Shown here one piece after another: positions 63,976-64,000 of a DNA stretch of 64,000 bases. The stretch is from positions 36,538,194-36,602,193 of the forward strand of contig OZ026846.1 in NCBI GenBank assembly GCA_964023205.1. The letters are read 5' to 3'. Source of the DNA: Lutraria lutraria (lineage: Eukaryota; Mollusca; Bivalvia; Venerida; Mactridae). The notes beneath the pieces are model-generated. The model worked only from the letters and a program-made list of their open reading frames with translations, did no database searches and was not told the DNA's origin. Position 1 is the stretch's first letter. The number at the start of each line of letters is the position of its first letter. The position numbers and the translations under genes were made by a program.

Positions 63976-64000
63976 AAGGTAATAACTAGGACAGTACTAG

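Overview
This is AT-rich animal nuclear DNA with intron-split genes, long introns and dense short transposons. The repeat types (tandem-core elements ending in a small hairpin, tRNA-derived SINEs, TA-flanked MITEs) and the two conserved genes suggest a bivalve mollusc. The species is an inference. No tool was run: exon boundaries come from reading splice sites, reading-frame phase and remembered similarity to animal homologues.

Layout. (1) 1-7,552, minus strand: 5' half of CHD1L (ALC1), a SNF2-type chromatin remodeller. Six coding exons carry helicase motifs I, Ia, II and III; the gene runs off the left edge. (2) 7,553-18,280: intergenic, with a foldback element, a nested inverted repeat, a 38-bp perfect palindrome and an old tandem duplication of about 1.3 kb. 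(3) 18,281-19,140: a small cysteine-rich, probably secreted peptide exon on the plus strand, facing a weaker cysteine-containing candidate on the minus strand. (4) 20,933-22,120: a hairpin-ended element with about six repeats of about 160 bp. (5) 22,546-47,102, minus strand: VPS50 (syndetin), the EARP-specific subunit of an endosomal tethering complex. I trace 24 coding exons with consistent phase. About 75 residues are missing and almost certainly lie in the 200-N assembly gap at 39,019-39,218. Its introns hold most of the transposons. (6) 47,103-61,783: repeat-rich DNA with a dead LINE reverse transcriptase (about 53.1-55.0 kb), a dead Tigger/pogo transposase (about 56.85-58.04 kb) and a few unidentified exon-like reading frames, the best at 49,588-49,782. 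(7) 61,784-64,000, plus strand: four exons of a MULE-transposase-like protein with a TAG stop where the family's DGTFK motif has Phe.

CHD1L (nuclear DNA repair) and VPS50 (endosomal recycling) are neighbours with no evident functional link. No operon, CRISPR array or prokaryotic gene is present. The most useful leads are the unknown cysteine-rich peptide, the 64-codon unidentified exon, the hAT-like insertion directly beside the VPS50 exon 3 splice donor, and the interrupted MULE-like gene.
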